Positions 43,163 to 50,955 of a DNA stretch of 64,000 nucleotides are shown piece by piece (the first letter of the stretch is position 1; every line of letters begins with the position of its first letter). The notes beneath the pieces were generated by a model. That model had not been told where the DNA came from. It worked only from the letters and a program-made list of their open reading frames with translations, and did no database searches. The position numbers and the translations under genes are program-made. This DNA comes from Ensifer sp. MPMI2T (GTDB taxonomy: Bacteria; Pseudomonadota; Alphaproteobacteria; Rhizobiales; Rhizobiaceae): NCBI RefSeq assembly GCF_004827385.1, contig NZ_SRXN01000021.1, forward strand, positions 1 through 64,000, given 5' to 3'.

Positions 43163-44480
43163 CTAAGCAGCCACCCGGTCGCCGGACGCCGCACTCGCCT
43201 TCGCACGGCCGGACGTCCTGAAGGCGCCGAGGCGCAGCGCGATCTGCTCGGCCTCGGCCGTCAGCGCATGGCTGCATGCATTAGCCTGCTCCACCATGGC
43301 CGCATTCTGCTGCGTAATCTGGTCCATCTGGCCGATGGCGTTGTTGACCTCATGCAGACCCGTCGCCTGCTCGGCAGTGCTCGAACGGATGTTGTGGAAG
43401 ACGGAGCTTACATCGACAATCTGGGCGACGATCTGCTGCAACGATAGGGCCACCTGGTTGACCGAGGCGACGCCATCCTCGACCTGATCGCGCGACTTTG
43501 CAACCAGCGACTGGATGTCCTTGGCCGCATCTGCGCAACGCTGGGCAAGCGCGCGAACTTCGGAGGCGACGACCGCGAAGCCGCTGTCCGCTTCGCCGGC
43601 ACGCGCTGCCTCGATACCGGCATTGAGCGGCAATAGGTTGGTCTGGAAAGCTATATCGTCGATCACGTCGACGATACGGGCGATACTCGCTGAGGACGTG
43701 TGAATCCCCTGCATCACTCCGATGGCGTGGCTGACGATCTCGCCGCTCTGTTCTGCATTCGCACGTGCCGCCATCACCGTCGGACTCGCCTGGTCAGCGC
43801 TTTCGGCCGTCTGCTGCACGGTGCGTGTCACCTGTTCCACCGCAGCCGCGGTTTCTTCGAGGTTGGTCGCCTGACGCTCCGTGCGCTGCGCGAGGTGGTC
43901 GGCTGCCGCCGCGATCTCCTTGGCATTGAGGTGTATCTGGCTGGCCCCAACCCCGATCCCACCAATGACCTCGCCGAGTTCCGCGATCGCATGGTTGAAG
44001 TTTTCAGCAAGCTCCTTATAGGCCTCCGGAATATCGACGGTGATGTGTGCGGTGAGATCGCCGGCGGCGGTTCGTTGCAAGGCGGTGCCAAAAATGCGGC
44101 TAACGAGCGCCCTTTCGCCGGCAAGCGCCTCTTCCTGCACCGCGCGCTGCTTGGTCACATCGGAAGCATCCATGTGGACGGAAATGGATAGATCCATATC
44201 GAGAAGGATGCCCTTGATGAGGCTCGCAAGCATCGCGCTCATCTCTTCGGCGGATGTGTTTTGGCGGGCAAAGGGACCCGCCTTCGGTCAATGCGCCTTC
44301 ACTACCTCGCCTATCAGATGCTCAGCGATCAGCGCATAGCCGCCGATATACCAGCGCGGATCGAGACCGATCCTAGCATGTACTTGGCCGATAGCCTTTA
44401 CCCTCGCTCCATACTCCGCGTTGAATTTGGCCTCGGCAATATTTCCCCATGGCCAAGCTGAGCCTTCTTCGCTCGGTTTG
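43163..44480 (-). pseudogene. Globin-coupled methyl-accepting chemotaxis protein, interrupted by TGA
   Basis: One frame, one stop. The upstream part reads NIAEAKFNAEYGARVKAIGQVHARIGLDPRWYIGGYALIAEHLIGEVVKAH, the C-terminal half of a protoglobin-type sensor domain. At 44290-44288 a TGA replaces the expected Trp codon. The same frame goes on with PKAGPFARQNTSAEEMSAM, a HAMP-like linker and a complete MCP signalling domain (HLAQRTERQATNLEETAAA, hairpin tip IVDVIDDIAFQTNLLPLNAGIEAARAGE) to 43163. The N-terminal half of the globin domain, with the distal part of the haem pocket, is missing. From Met at 44242 a 359-residue receptor without sensor could still be made. Such receptors usually drive aerotaxis. 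Confidence 0.75.
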
Positions 44481-44562
44481 CGTGCCCGTCGGAGGAAAAG
44501 AAGGCGTTCGCGGCCGCGCCGTTGCCGCGCAATCACGTTCCGGAAACAAGGTCGGTGATGAC

Positions 44563-45183
44563 TTATGCCGCCTTCAGTCCGGCTATCTGCGCCTTTGCCT
44601 CCTTCAGGGAGGCGTCGCGCTGTTCGGAACTCACGTTAACGCCATCTGCGACGATGACCTCAGGATTGGCAATACCTATGAAGGCGAACAAGCTCTTCAA
44701 ATAACTCAGTGTATGCTCGAAATTCTCGGCTGGGGAACCCGGTCCGTAGAAGCCACCGCGCGCCAGAGCTATGATGACCCTCTTGTTTCCTACCAAGCTT
44801 TCGGGTCCATTTTCGGTGTAGCGAAAGGTCTTGCCTGGGACCGCGATGCGATCGATCCACGCTTTCAGTTGGCTGGGCACGCTGAAATTATACTGCGCCA
44901 CGCCAAGAACGACCGTTTCCGCTGCCAGAAATTCTTCCAGAACGTTTCCGCCGAGTTCAAGGTCGGCCTGAAGCGCGGCATCGTGTCCGGCTTCCAAGCC
45001 TCCCCTAACGACGGCCACGTAACTGCCCGAGAGGTGCGGGATCGGGTGAGCCGCGAGGTCGCGATAGACCACGTCAATGGTCGGATCGAGATTCTTGAGG
45101 CGTGCGACCACCGCCGCCGAAAGTGCGCGGCTGACAGAGTTTTCGCCGAGTATGCTGGAATCGAGGTGCAGAAGGGATGGCAT
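44563..45183 (-). CDS. azoR: FMN-dependent NADH-azoreductase
   Basis: 206 residues. LLHLDSSILGENSVSRALS is the FMN phosphate loop, followed by PQYNFSVP-type AQYNFSVPSQLKAWIDRI and ARGGFYGPGSPAENFEH. It is a flavodoxin-fold quinone/azo reductase using NADH, commonly induced by electrophiles and quinones. It is divergent from a TetR gene, and a 17-base dyad lies between them (45273-45289). The TetR protein is likely to repress both. Confidence 0.93.
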   Translation of the reverse strand: MPSLLHLDSSILGENSVSRALSAAVVARLKNLDPTIDVVYRDLAAHPIPHLSGSYVAVVRGGLEAGHDAALQADLELGGNVLEEFLAAETVVLGVAQYNFSVPSQLKAWIDRIAVPGKTFRYTENGPESLVGNKRVIIALARGGFYGPGSPAENFEHTLSYLKSLFAFIGIANPEVIVADGVNVSSEQRDASLKEAKAQIAGLKAA

Positions 45184-45272
45184 CGATAAACCTCACACAT
45201 GTGTATCAGCAGGGGACGCGAAATAACCGAGGCAGGCAGCCCCTGGCAAATTCAATTGTACGTTACGGTCAT

Positions 45273-45289
45273 TTCGACTATACAGTCAA
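45273..45289. promoter_or_regulatory. TetR-type operator between azoR and tetR
   Basis: TTCGACTATACAGTCAA is a dyad with GACT/AGTC arms. On the opposite strand it reads TTGACTGTATAGTCGAA, differing from the site at 46939-46955 (TTGACTATTTAGTCGAA) only in the three bases after TTGACT. It lies 37 bases before the tetR start and 90 before the azoR start. Confidence 0.5.
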
Positions 45290-45325
45290 GGTGAAATTCG
45301 GCGGAGATGCAAGACAGGATGGCGA

Positions 45326-45928
45326 ATGGCGAAGATTAACCTTGCGCGACGGGCAAAAATCGGACGCGACAGACGGGCGCGGACGCGCGCGCAAATCCTC
45401 GAAGCGGGAGCGGCGTTGCTTGCTGAAGGCGCTCCGCTCACCATTGATGCCGTTGCAGAGGCAGCGGCGGTCGCCAAGGGCACTTTCTACTATCACTTCG
45501 AAAACGTTGAGGAGCTGGTTGCAGCAGTCAGCGTGCAACTTGGACGGAGCTTCGACGAGCTGCTGACACCCGCCCGGGCCGAGCTGCGGGATCCGATCGC
45601 GCGCTTGTCTTTCGCCTTCACGCAATGCCTGGAGAAAGCGATCTCTGACAATGAATGGGCGCGGTTGGTCGTTCAGACCTCGCAAAGGCCGACCGAGTTC
45701 GGCCGCAGTGTGCGAGATAATCTCAAAGTCGATCTTGCCGAGGCGATTGCACAAGGCCGCATGACAGTGCGGGACCCGGAACTGGCCGTCGACATCTTCG
45801 TGGGAATCTGGCTGCAGGTTACACGCGGCATTATCGAGCGAGCCGCTCCGCCCGAATTGTCCTGGCACGCTCTGGAGGCGGCACTTCGGGCCCTCGGGAG
45901 TGCCCGATACGAGAACCGCAAGCTCTGA
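45326..45928 (+). CDS. TetR-family regulator (azoR-linked)
   Basis: 200 residues. The N-terminal HTH (TRAQILEAGAALLAEGAPLTIDAVAEAAAVAKGTFYYHF) is canonical TetR; the ligand domain follows. The start MAKINLARRAKIGRDRRART closely matches that of the next TetR gene (MANINPTRRAEIGREKRART), so the two are paralogs that face each other with a shared terminator. Probably represses azoR. Confidence 0.93.
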   Translation: MAKINLARRAKIGRDRRARTRAQILEAGAALLAEGAPLTIDAVAEAAAVAKGTFYYHFENVEELVAAVSVQLGRSFDELLTPARAELRDPIARLSFAFTQCLEKAISDNEWARLVVQTSQRPTEFGRSVRDNLKVDLAEAIAQGRMTVRDPELAVDIFVGIWLQVTRGIIERAAPPELSWHALEAALRALGSARYENRKL

Positions 45929-45930
45929 CG

Positions 45931-45954
45931 GGGCATGATAGGGAGATCATGCCC
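45931..45954. terminator. Bidirectional terminator hairpin between convergent tetR genes
   Basis: GGGCATGAT pairs with ATCATGCCC around AGGGAG, three bases past the first tetR stop. It serves both directions; there is no long T-tract. Confidence 0.55.
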
Positions 45955-46015
45955 GACCTCGCCTGTCATCTCGCAGGGCAATCCGCAAACGCGCAGTTTG
46001 TCAGCAAGCATGTCG

Positions 46016-46675
46016 TCAGTTCGCTGCGGCTCGAGAGGACTTCTCCGGCACGGTAGTGGGCAAGCGCTCAACGACCGACTTCGCCTCCTGAGCACCGAGG
46101 CCGATAGCGCGGAGGATGGCGCTGATGACAGCGTCACGGTCGAGCGAGGACAACCTGCCTTCACCCAGCGCGCGCAAGATCTGGAGCATGATCCCGACGA
46201 CAACTTCCAGCTTCAGCTCCGCCGACGTCTCTTCCGGCGATTCCGTCGGCAACTGCTGGAGGTCTTCGAAGAGGCGGCGGCGAATGTTCTCGCCACCCTT
46301 TGGAGTTGCTGCCGTCATTCTTGCCGCGACTGCAGCCCATTGGGAGTCATCGAGAGCCTTGTCGATGAATGATCTGCAGCCGAAGGCAATTCGTAGAGCG
46401 GGGTCGGAAAGGGAGACCCGGCCTGGCTGCAGCATTTCGTCGAACGACTGCACCAGTTCCTCCGCAACTGCCGCAGTCAATGCCTCCAGGCCATCGAAGT
46501 GAACATAGAACGTACCCTTGGCGACCCCGGCCTCCCTAACGACGTCATCCACTGTGACAGATTCCACGGCCTGTCTGGCGAACAGTGATTTGGCAGCTTC
46601 AACAAGCTGCCCTCGGGTTCTCGCTCGCTTTTCGCGCCCGATTTCGGCTCGGCGGGTCGGATTGATGTTGGCCAT
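46016..46675 (-). CDS. TetR-family regulator
   Basis: 219 residues; HTH TRGQLVEAAKSLFARQAVESVTVDDVVREAGVAKGTFYVHF. Paralog of the regulator at 45326 by its N-terminus. It is divergent from the small membrane-protein pair at 47047-47846; the two tandem dyads at 46939-46971 lie in between. An imperfect dyad (ACTGACTAGGATGTCCAGT, about 46713) lies near its own start. Confidence 0.93.
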   Translation of the reverse strand: MANINPTRRAEIGREKRARTRGQLVEAAKSLFARQAVESVTVDDVVREAGVAKGTFYVHFDGLEALTAAVAEELVQSFDEMLQPGRVSLSDPALRIAFGCRSFIDKALDDSQWAAVAARMTAATPKGGENIRRRLFEDLQQLPTESPEETSAELKLEVVVGIMLQILRALGEGRLSSLDRDAVISAILRAIGLGAQEAKSVVERLPTTVPEKSSRAAAN

Positions 46676-46938
46676 AGTGCAGAAATCCTCAAACTCTCAA
46701 ACGAATAGGTCATACTGACTAGGATGTCCAGTCTGAAGCCTGCCTTAACGAGGGCCGCCTTGCGTCGGAAGGACTGAGCGCCACTCCTTTATTTCCCATC
46801 TGCTCAATGCAAGCGGCTCCTCCGGCACCCAGCCGTTGCACACGAAAACCAATGAGCCAACCACAGCCGGAAGCAGCACAGTCCTTACTCCCTCGCCCGC
46901 CACGCCTTTTCGCATAGCACCGTTTCGCTATTCTCATA

Positions 46939-46971
46939 TTGACTATTTAGTCGAATTGACTTATTGTTCAA
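46939..46971 (+). promoter_or_regulatory. Promoter with tandem TetR-type dyads
   Basis: TTGACTATTTAGTCGAA (46939-46955) is followed at once by TTGACTTATTGTTCAA (46956-46971). The first TTGACT can serve as -35 with TATTGT (46962-46967) as -10 at 17 bases, directed toward the gene at 47047. A repressor on either dyad would block RNA polymerase. The remaining 46720-47046 sequence has no gene. Confidence 0.55.
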
Positions 46972-47046
46972 ATATGGTCGCGCCCGCCACTCAGCGCTCC
47001 ACCATCCTCAAACCCAAGACCTCGAATATCTCGAGCGGAGGCTTTC

Positions 47047-47244
47047 ATGCGCCCGTCGCCCGGCGAGTTACTTAATGCCTGTGTTGTTTGCACCTGCCTC
47101 CTTACCTGGTCAGCCATCGTCAGCAGACTCGCGGAGGCCACCGTGCTGACGCTGGTCTCACTCTTTGTTGCAGTGAACCGCATCCCCGAGGACGCCGCGG
47201 ATCCGGACGCGATAACGGCGCTCGTTTTCGCACCCGAGCACTGA
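47047..47244 (+). CDS. Small membrane-associated hypothetical protein (65 aa)
   Basis: MRPSPGELLNACVVCTCLLT with a hydrophobic core (ATVLTLVSLFVAVN) and an acidic tail (RIPEDAADPDAI). CGGAGG lies six bases before the ATG. It may be a single-pass peptide. It is 14 bases ahead of the next gene, so the two form a pair under the dyad-containing promoter. Confidence 0.5.
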   Translation: MRPSPGELLNACVVCTCLLTWSAIVSRLAEATVLTLVSLFVAVNRIPEDAADPDAITALVFAPEH

Positions 47245-47258
47245 CGGAAGGCTCAGCC

Positions 47259-47846
47259 ATGCAGGAGACACCGTCGTCAGTCCGCTTCCTTAGATCGGAT
47301 GCCGCAGTGCACGAGGAACCCCGTGAGAACAGCCGCGACTATGGAGACAAGATGCTGCTTGCCGCCCTGCAGGAAGCGCAAGTGACGGTGCGGTCCTACG
47401 ACACGAAGGCGCAGATCGTTGGAGCCGGCTACATCCTTGCGCTCAATCTGGTGCTGCATTTCGGCGATCTCCTGCCGACGCGTGCACCGCTTGGCCCGAT
47501 GTTCTTCGCGGTGGTCTGGGGTATCGTCATCATGCCGATCCTGCAGTTCGGGCAGGTGCTCTATCCGACTCGGGCGCGCGCGGATAAGCAACTTGTCGCC
47601 AAAACGTCCGGCGGAGCTGAGCAGCGTGTGTATTATGTCGATCCCGACTTATTCACCGATCTCAAAGACTTCGTCCAACAGGCACTGAGGTCCGACTGGA
47701 CTTCGGTACTCGCCGCCGAACTGCTCAAAACATCCCGCGTCAGAATCATCAAGCAGGCGCGGTTCCGGCGCGGCCTGATGATGGCCGTAATTTCTTTCGT
47801 CGTACTCGGAGGCGAGCAGTTTGCGCGAAGCCTCACCATCGCCTGA
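47259..47846 (+). CDS. Three-helix membrane protein resembling Pycsar TM effectors
   Basis: 195 residues. Residues 27-50 contain a soluble helix leading to YDTKAQIVGAGYILALNLVL, where the DTKA before the first membrane helix matches the aDsKA motif of Pycsar-effector TM proteins (PF18967). A second hydrophobic stretch (MFFAVVWGIVIMPILQFGQ) is followed by LYPTR, then a long helix (DLKDFVQQALRSDWTSVLAAELLK) and a last membrane helix (GLMMAVISFVVLGG). The order matches that family. No nucleotide cyclase gene is adjacent, so if the match is right it is an orphan effector. Function otherwise unknown. Confidence 0.6.
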   Translation: MQETPSSVRFLRSDAAVHEEPRENSRDYGDKMLLAALQEAQVTVRSYDTKAQIVGAGYILALNLVLHFGDLLPTRAPLGPMFFAVVWGIVIMPILQFGQVLYPTRARADKQLVAKTSGGAEQRVYYVDPDLFTDLKDFVQQALRSDWTSVLAAELLKTSRVRIIKQARFRRGLMMAVISFVVLGGEQFARSLTIA

Positions 47847-47958
47847 CGCCGAACGCACGGCAGGCCGGTCGCAACGGACGCGAGCAGCCGTGGCCCTTTG
47901 CCGTTCCGAAGCCGACGTGACCATGGCAGGTGGATCGCGCGCCATCGAGCCTCGCGCG

Positions 47959-48588
47959 CTACGAACGCTGCAAAAGTCCGTTCAGGGCGAGATCATAGTG
48001 CGCCTCCATGAATGCCGGTCCATCGATCGACCTTCGGTCCGCAAACATCAGCCGCCATACGGCAACGTGAAGGATCGAACTGGCGACGACGTCAGGATAA
48101 TTTGCAGCCGCTCCACGGCGGAATTCGCCCGCAGACACTCCCTCGTCGACGAGTGCGCGGACAGCCGCGACCAGCGGGGCGATGAACTCGTCAAAGTGTC
48201 GGTCCACGATGTCGGGGAAACGCGTTCCGTCAGACAACGTCAGGCGCAGAAGTTCCCTTGTTTTCCGGTCGTTCGGGATCTTTTCGTATGCGAGGAGCAG
48301 GAGTGCCCGCAGCCGGTCGGCGCACGTGCCTTTGAAGCTGCCAACGGAGTCCAGCACATCCTTGAACGGCGTCGACATGTGGCGGAACATCTCCTCGAAG
48401 AGAACCTCCTTTGTCGGAAAATAAAGATAGATGGTGCCCTTCGTCACGCCGAGGCGGACAGCGACGTCTTCCACCCGCGTAGCCGCGTATCCCTTGACAG
48501 TGAATTCCTCGAACGCGGCTTCAAGGATCTCCTGAGGGCGCCGGGCTTTTTGTTCTGCCCTCGAGGGTCTCTTCTCGGTCTTTTTCAT
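47959..48588 (-). CDS. TetR-family repressor of the RND pump
   Basis: 209 residues; HTH PQEILEAAFEEFTVKGYAATRVEDVAVRLGVTKGTIYLYFPTKE, typical of AcrR-type regulators of efflux. The N-terminus is strongly basic (KKTEKRPSRAEQKARR). It is divergent from the RND operon; the palindrome at 48724-48741 overlaps that operon's probable -35 element. Repression relieved by a pump substrate is the expected mode. Confidence 0.94.
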   Translation of the reverse strand: MKKTEKRPSRAEQKARRPQEILEAAFEEFTVKGYAATRVEDVAVRLGVTKGTIYLYFPTKEVLFEEMFRHMSTPFKDVLDSVGSFKGTCADRLRALLLLAYEKIPNDRKTRELLRLTLSDGTRFPDIVDRHFDEFIAPLVAAVRALVDEGVSAGEFRRGAAANYPDVVASSILHVAVWRLMFADRRSIDGPAFMEAHYDLALNGLLQRS

Positions 48589-48723
48589 CTCACTTCCATT
48601 CCTGATGGGTCACGGCGTTTGGTCGAATCGCCTGCTTCAAGCGATCCTAACAGGTTAAGCCGTGGCTTAGACCGGGCTGCCTCGCCCGCTTTACCATCCG
48701 CCAACGTGCACCGTCATTTTAAT

Positions 48724-48741
48724 TGACTAACCCGTTAGTCA
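48724..48741. promoter_or_regulatory. Palindromic operator of the RND operon
   Basis: TGACTAAC-CC-GTTAGTCA is a perfect 8+8 palindrome 51 bases before the first adaptor ATG. TTGACT at 48723 is a good -35, with TACTAG (48746) near the -10 position, so a bound TetR protein would cover the promoter. Confidence 0.65.
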
Positions 48742-48791
48742 GTGATACTAGCTCATCGTCCTCTTGGTTGCAAACCGTAACGGAGCAAAAA

Positions 48792-49856
48792 ATGCAGCCC
48801 TTTCGTTTGATTGGAATTGGTCTCGCCTGCGCCTATCTCGCCGGCTGCGAAGAGAAAGCCGAAGTCACGCCATCGCCACAGCAGGTGCGCGCCGTTCGCG
48901 CCTCGTCCGCCGAGTATCAGCCCAGCGCCGAGATCACCGGGGAGGTGAAGGCGCGAATTCAGTCCGACCTGTCCTTCCGCGTCAGTGGCAGGGTGATCGA
49001 GCGATTCGTCGATGTTGGCTTGCATGTGCGCGCCGGCGATGTTCTTGCCCGCCTTGAGGACAAAGAACAGCGGGCCGATGTGGAGGTCGCCCGGGCCGGG
49101 CTCGAGTCGGCGCAAGCGATAGTCAAACAGAGGACGCTGACGTTCGATCGGTACGAGGCGCTTTTGCGTTCGCGCTCGATTTCACAGGCGACCTTCGACC
49201 AGGCAGACAAGGAGCTGCGAACCGCGCGAGCGTCACTGGAGGCTGCCGAAGCGGCGCTGGCGACGGCCAAGGACGCCCTGTCCTACACGGAACTGAAAGC
49301 CGACGCGGACGGCATCATCACCGCACGCGAAATCGAGGTCGGTCGAGTGGTCTCCGCGGCGCAGCCTGCCTTCACGCTCGCCCATGACGGCCCGCGAGAC
49401 GCGGTCTTCGAGGTGTTCGAGGCGTTCTTCCTGGAAGGAAGGCCGCTAGCCGACGTCGAGGTGGCACCGATCGCGGATCGCGCATTGGAAACGCAAGCGA
49501 CCGTCAGGGAGGTCTCTCCCTTCATCGACACGAGAAGCGGAACGGTCCGCATCAAGGTGGCACTGCCGGACGATGCGCAATGGCCGCTCGGTACGCCCGT
49601 CGTCGGTGAATTCCGTTCTCCGTCGCACAAGGGAATCATCCTGCCCGCGGGCGCGATTGCCTCCGCCATGGGCGAGCCCGCCGTGTGGCTCATCGACCCC
49701 GAAAACCGCTCCGTGTCGCTCAGGAAGATTGCGGTCGCGAGCTATCGCAAAAGCGATCTGATCGTCGCCGGTGGGATCGCCCCGGAGGACCTGATCGTCA
49801 CCGAGGGCGGAAAGTTTCTCAAGGAAGGCCAAGCCGTGGCCTGGAAGGGCAAGTAA
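48792..49856 (+). CDS. RND efflux periplasmic adaptor lipoprotein 1
   Basis: 354 residues with a lipoprotein signal (GLACAYLAGC, lipidated Cys at about residue 17). Barrel-sandwich halves surround a coiled-coil hairpin of about residues 85-165 (RADVEVARAGLESAQAIVKQRTLTFDRYEALLRSRSIS). It links the inner-membrane pump to an outer-membrane channel. The ATG at 48792 is preceded by ACGGAG and gives the lipoprotein signal; the frame is open a further 23 codons. First gene of a four-gene operon; one base separates it from adaptor 2. Confidence 0.93.
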   Translation: MQPFRLIGIGLACAYLAGCEEKAEVTPSPQQVRAVRASSAEYQPSAEITGEVKARIQSDLSFRVSGRVIERFVDVGLHVRAGDVLARLEDKEQRADVEVARAGLESAQAIVKQRTLTFDRYEALLRSRSISQATFDQADKELRTARASLEAAEAALATAKDALSYTELKADADGIITAREIEVGRVVSAAQPAFTLAHDGPRDAVFEVFEAFFLEGRPLADVEVAPIADRALETQATVREVSPFIDTRSGTVRIKVALPDDAQWPLGTPVVGEFRSPSHKGIILPAGAIASAMGEPAVWLIDPENRSVSLRKIAVASYRKSDLIVAGGIAPEDLIVTEGGKFLKEGQAVAWKGK

Positions 49857-49857
49857 G

Positions 49858-50955
49858 ATGGCTCGTTACCGATCTCACCTCTCGTTTTCACTCGTCGCAG
49901 CACTCGCGCTTCTTGCCGGCTGCAATCAGGTTGCCGGCGCTGGCGACCCGGCCAAGGCGCGGCCCGTCAAGTCCGTCGCGGCGAGCGCCGCGCAGGCGGA
50001 GACGGTGCACTTCCCCGGAATCGTCCAGGCTCGGGTGGAAACCGATCTTGCATTCCGCACATTGGGGCGCGTCGTGGCGCGCAAAGTGAATGTCGGCGAC
50101 CTCGTGCGGGCAGGCGATGTCGTGGCCGAGATTGATCCGCTCGCTCTTGAGCTCGCGATGCGGAGCGCCGAAGCCGACCTGCGCAACGCTGAAGCGCAGT
50201 TTGAGAACGCCATGTTGACGGAGAACCGCAAGCGCCGGCTTTCCTCGACGAGCGCGGCGAGCATCGCCGATCTGGATCTTGCCGAGCAGGCGCTGAAATC
50301 GGCCTGGGCCAGTGTCGGAAAGGCAAATGCCAGCCTCGACAAGGCGCGCGAGCAGCTTGGTTATGCCGAGCTGAAGGCCGAGTTCGATGGTGTTGTCACC
50401 GCCACCTCGGCCGAAGTCGGGCAGACGGTAACCGCCGGTCAGCCGGTACTGAGACTCGCGCGCCTCGATCGGCGTGACGTTGTCGTCGACGTTCCGGAAA
50501 CCCACTTGCGATCCCTGCGTCTGGGGGTGCGGTTCGACATCGCCCTTCAGCTCGACGAAACGCTCAGGACCTCCGGAGTTCTGCGCGAGATCGGACCGCA
50601 GGCCGATGCCGGCACCCGCATGCACAGGCTGAAAATCGCGATCGATCAGGCGCCGGAGGTCTTCCGCCTCGGATCAGTGGTGACAGCGGCTCCACCAGAG
50701 GTGCAGCAAGCGCCTCGGATCGGCCTGCCTGCGGCGGCCGTCGTAAAGAAGGATGGCGCCGACCATGTCTGGGTGGTCGACCCGGCGACCAACACAGTTT
50801 CACTGAGATCCGTGCGGCTCGACATTTCCTCCGCTGACATCCGTTCCGTCCGGGTCCTCTCCGGGCTTACGGACGGGGACAATGTTGTCATCGCCGGCGT
50901 GAATCAATTGGCCGAAGGGCAGAGCGTGAGAATCGAACAGGAGCATCGCCCGTGA
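49858..50955 (+). CDS. RND efflux periplasmic adaptor lipoprotein 2
   Basis: 365 residues, lipoprotein signal ending ALLAGC (Cys about residue 21). Same layout as adaptor 1: FPGIVQARVETDLAFRTLGRVV, hairpin of about residues 95-165, then AELKAEFDGVVTATSAEVGQTV. The two adaptors are clearly different sequences, not a recent duplication. Four-base overlap with the pump gene. Two adaptors per pump are known in some RND systems and may form mixed hexamers. Confidence 0.94.
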   Translation: MARYRSHLSFSLVAALALLAGCNQVAGAGDPAKARPVKSVAASAAQAETVHFPGIVQARVETDLAFRTLGRVVARKVNVGDLVRAGDVVAEIDPLALELAMRSAEADLRNAEAQFENAMLTENRKRRLSSTSAASIADLDLAEQALKSAWASVGKANASLDKAREQLGYAELKAEFDGVVTATSAEVGQTVTAGQPVLRLARLDRRDVVVDVPETHLRSLRLGVRFDIALQLDETLRTSGVLREIGPQADAGTRMHRLKIAIDQAPEVFRLGSVVTAAPPEVQQAPRIGLPAAAVVKKDGADHVWVVDPATNTVSLRSVRLDISSADIRSVRVLSGLTDGDNVVIAGVNQLAEGQSVRIEQEHRP

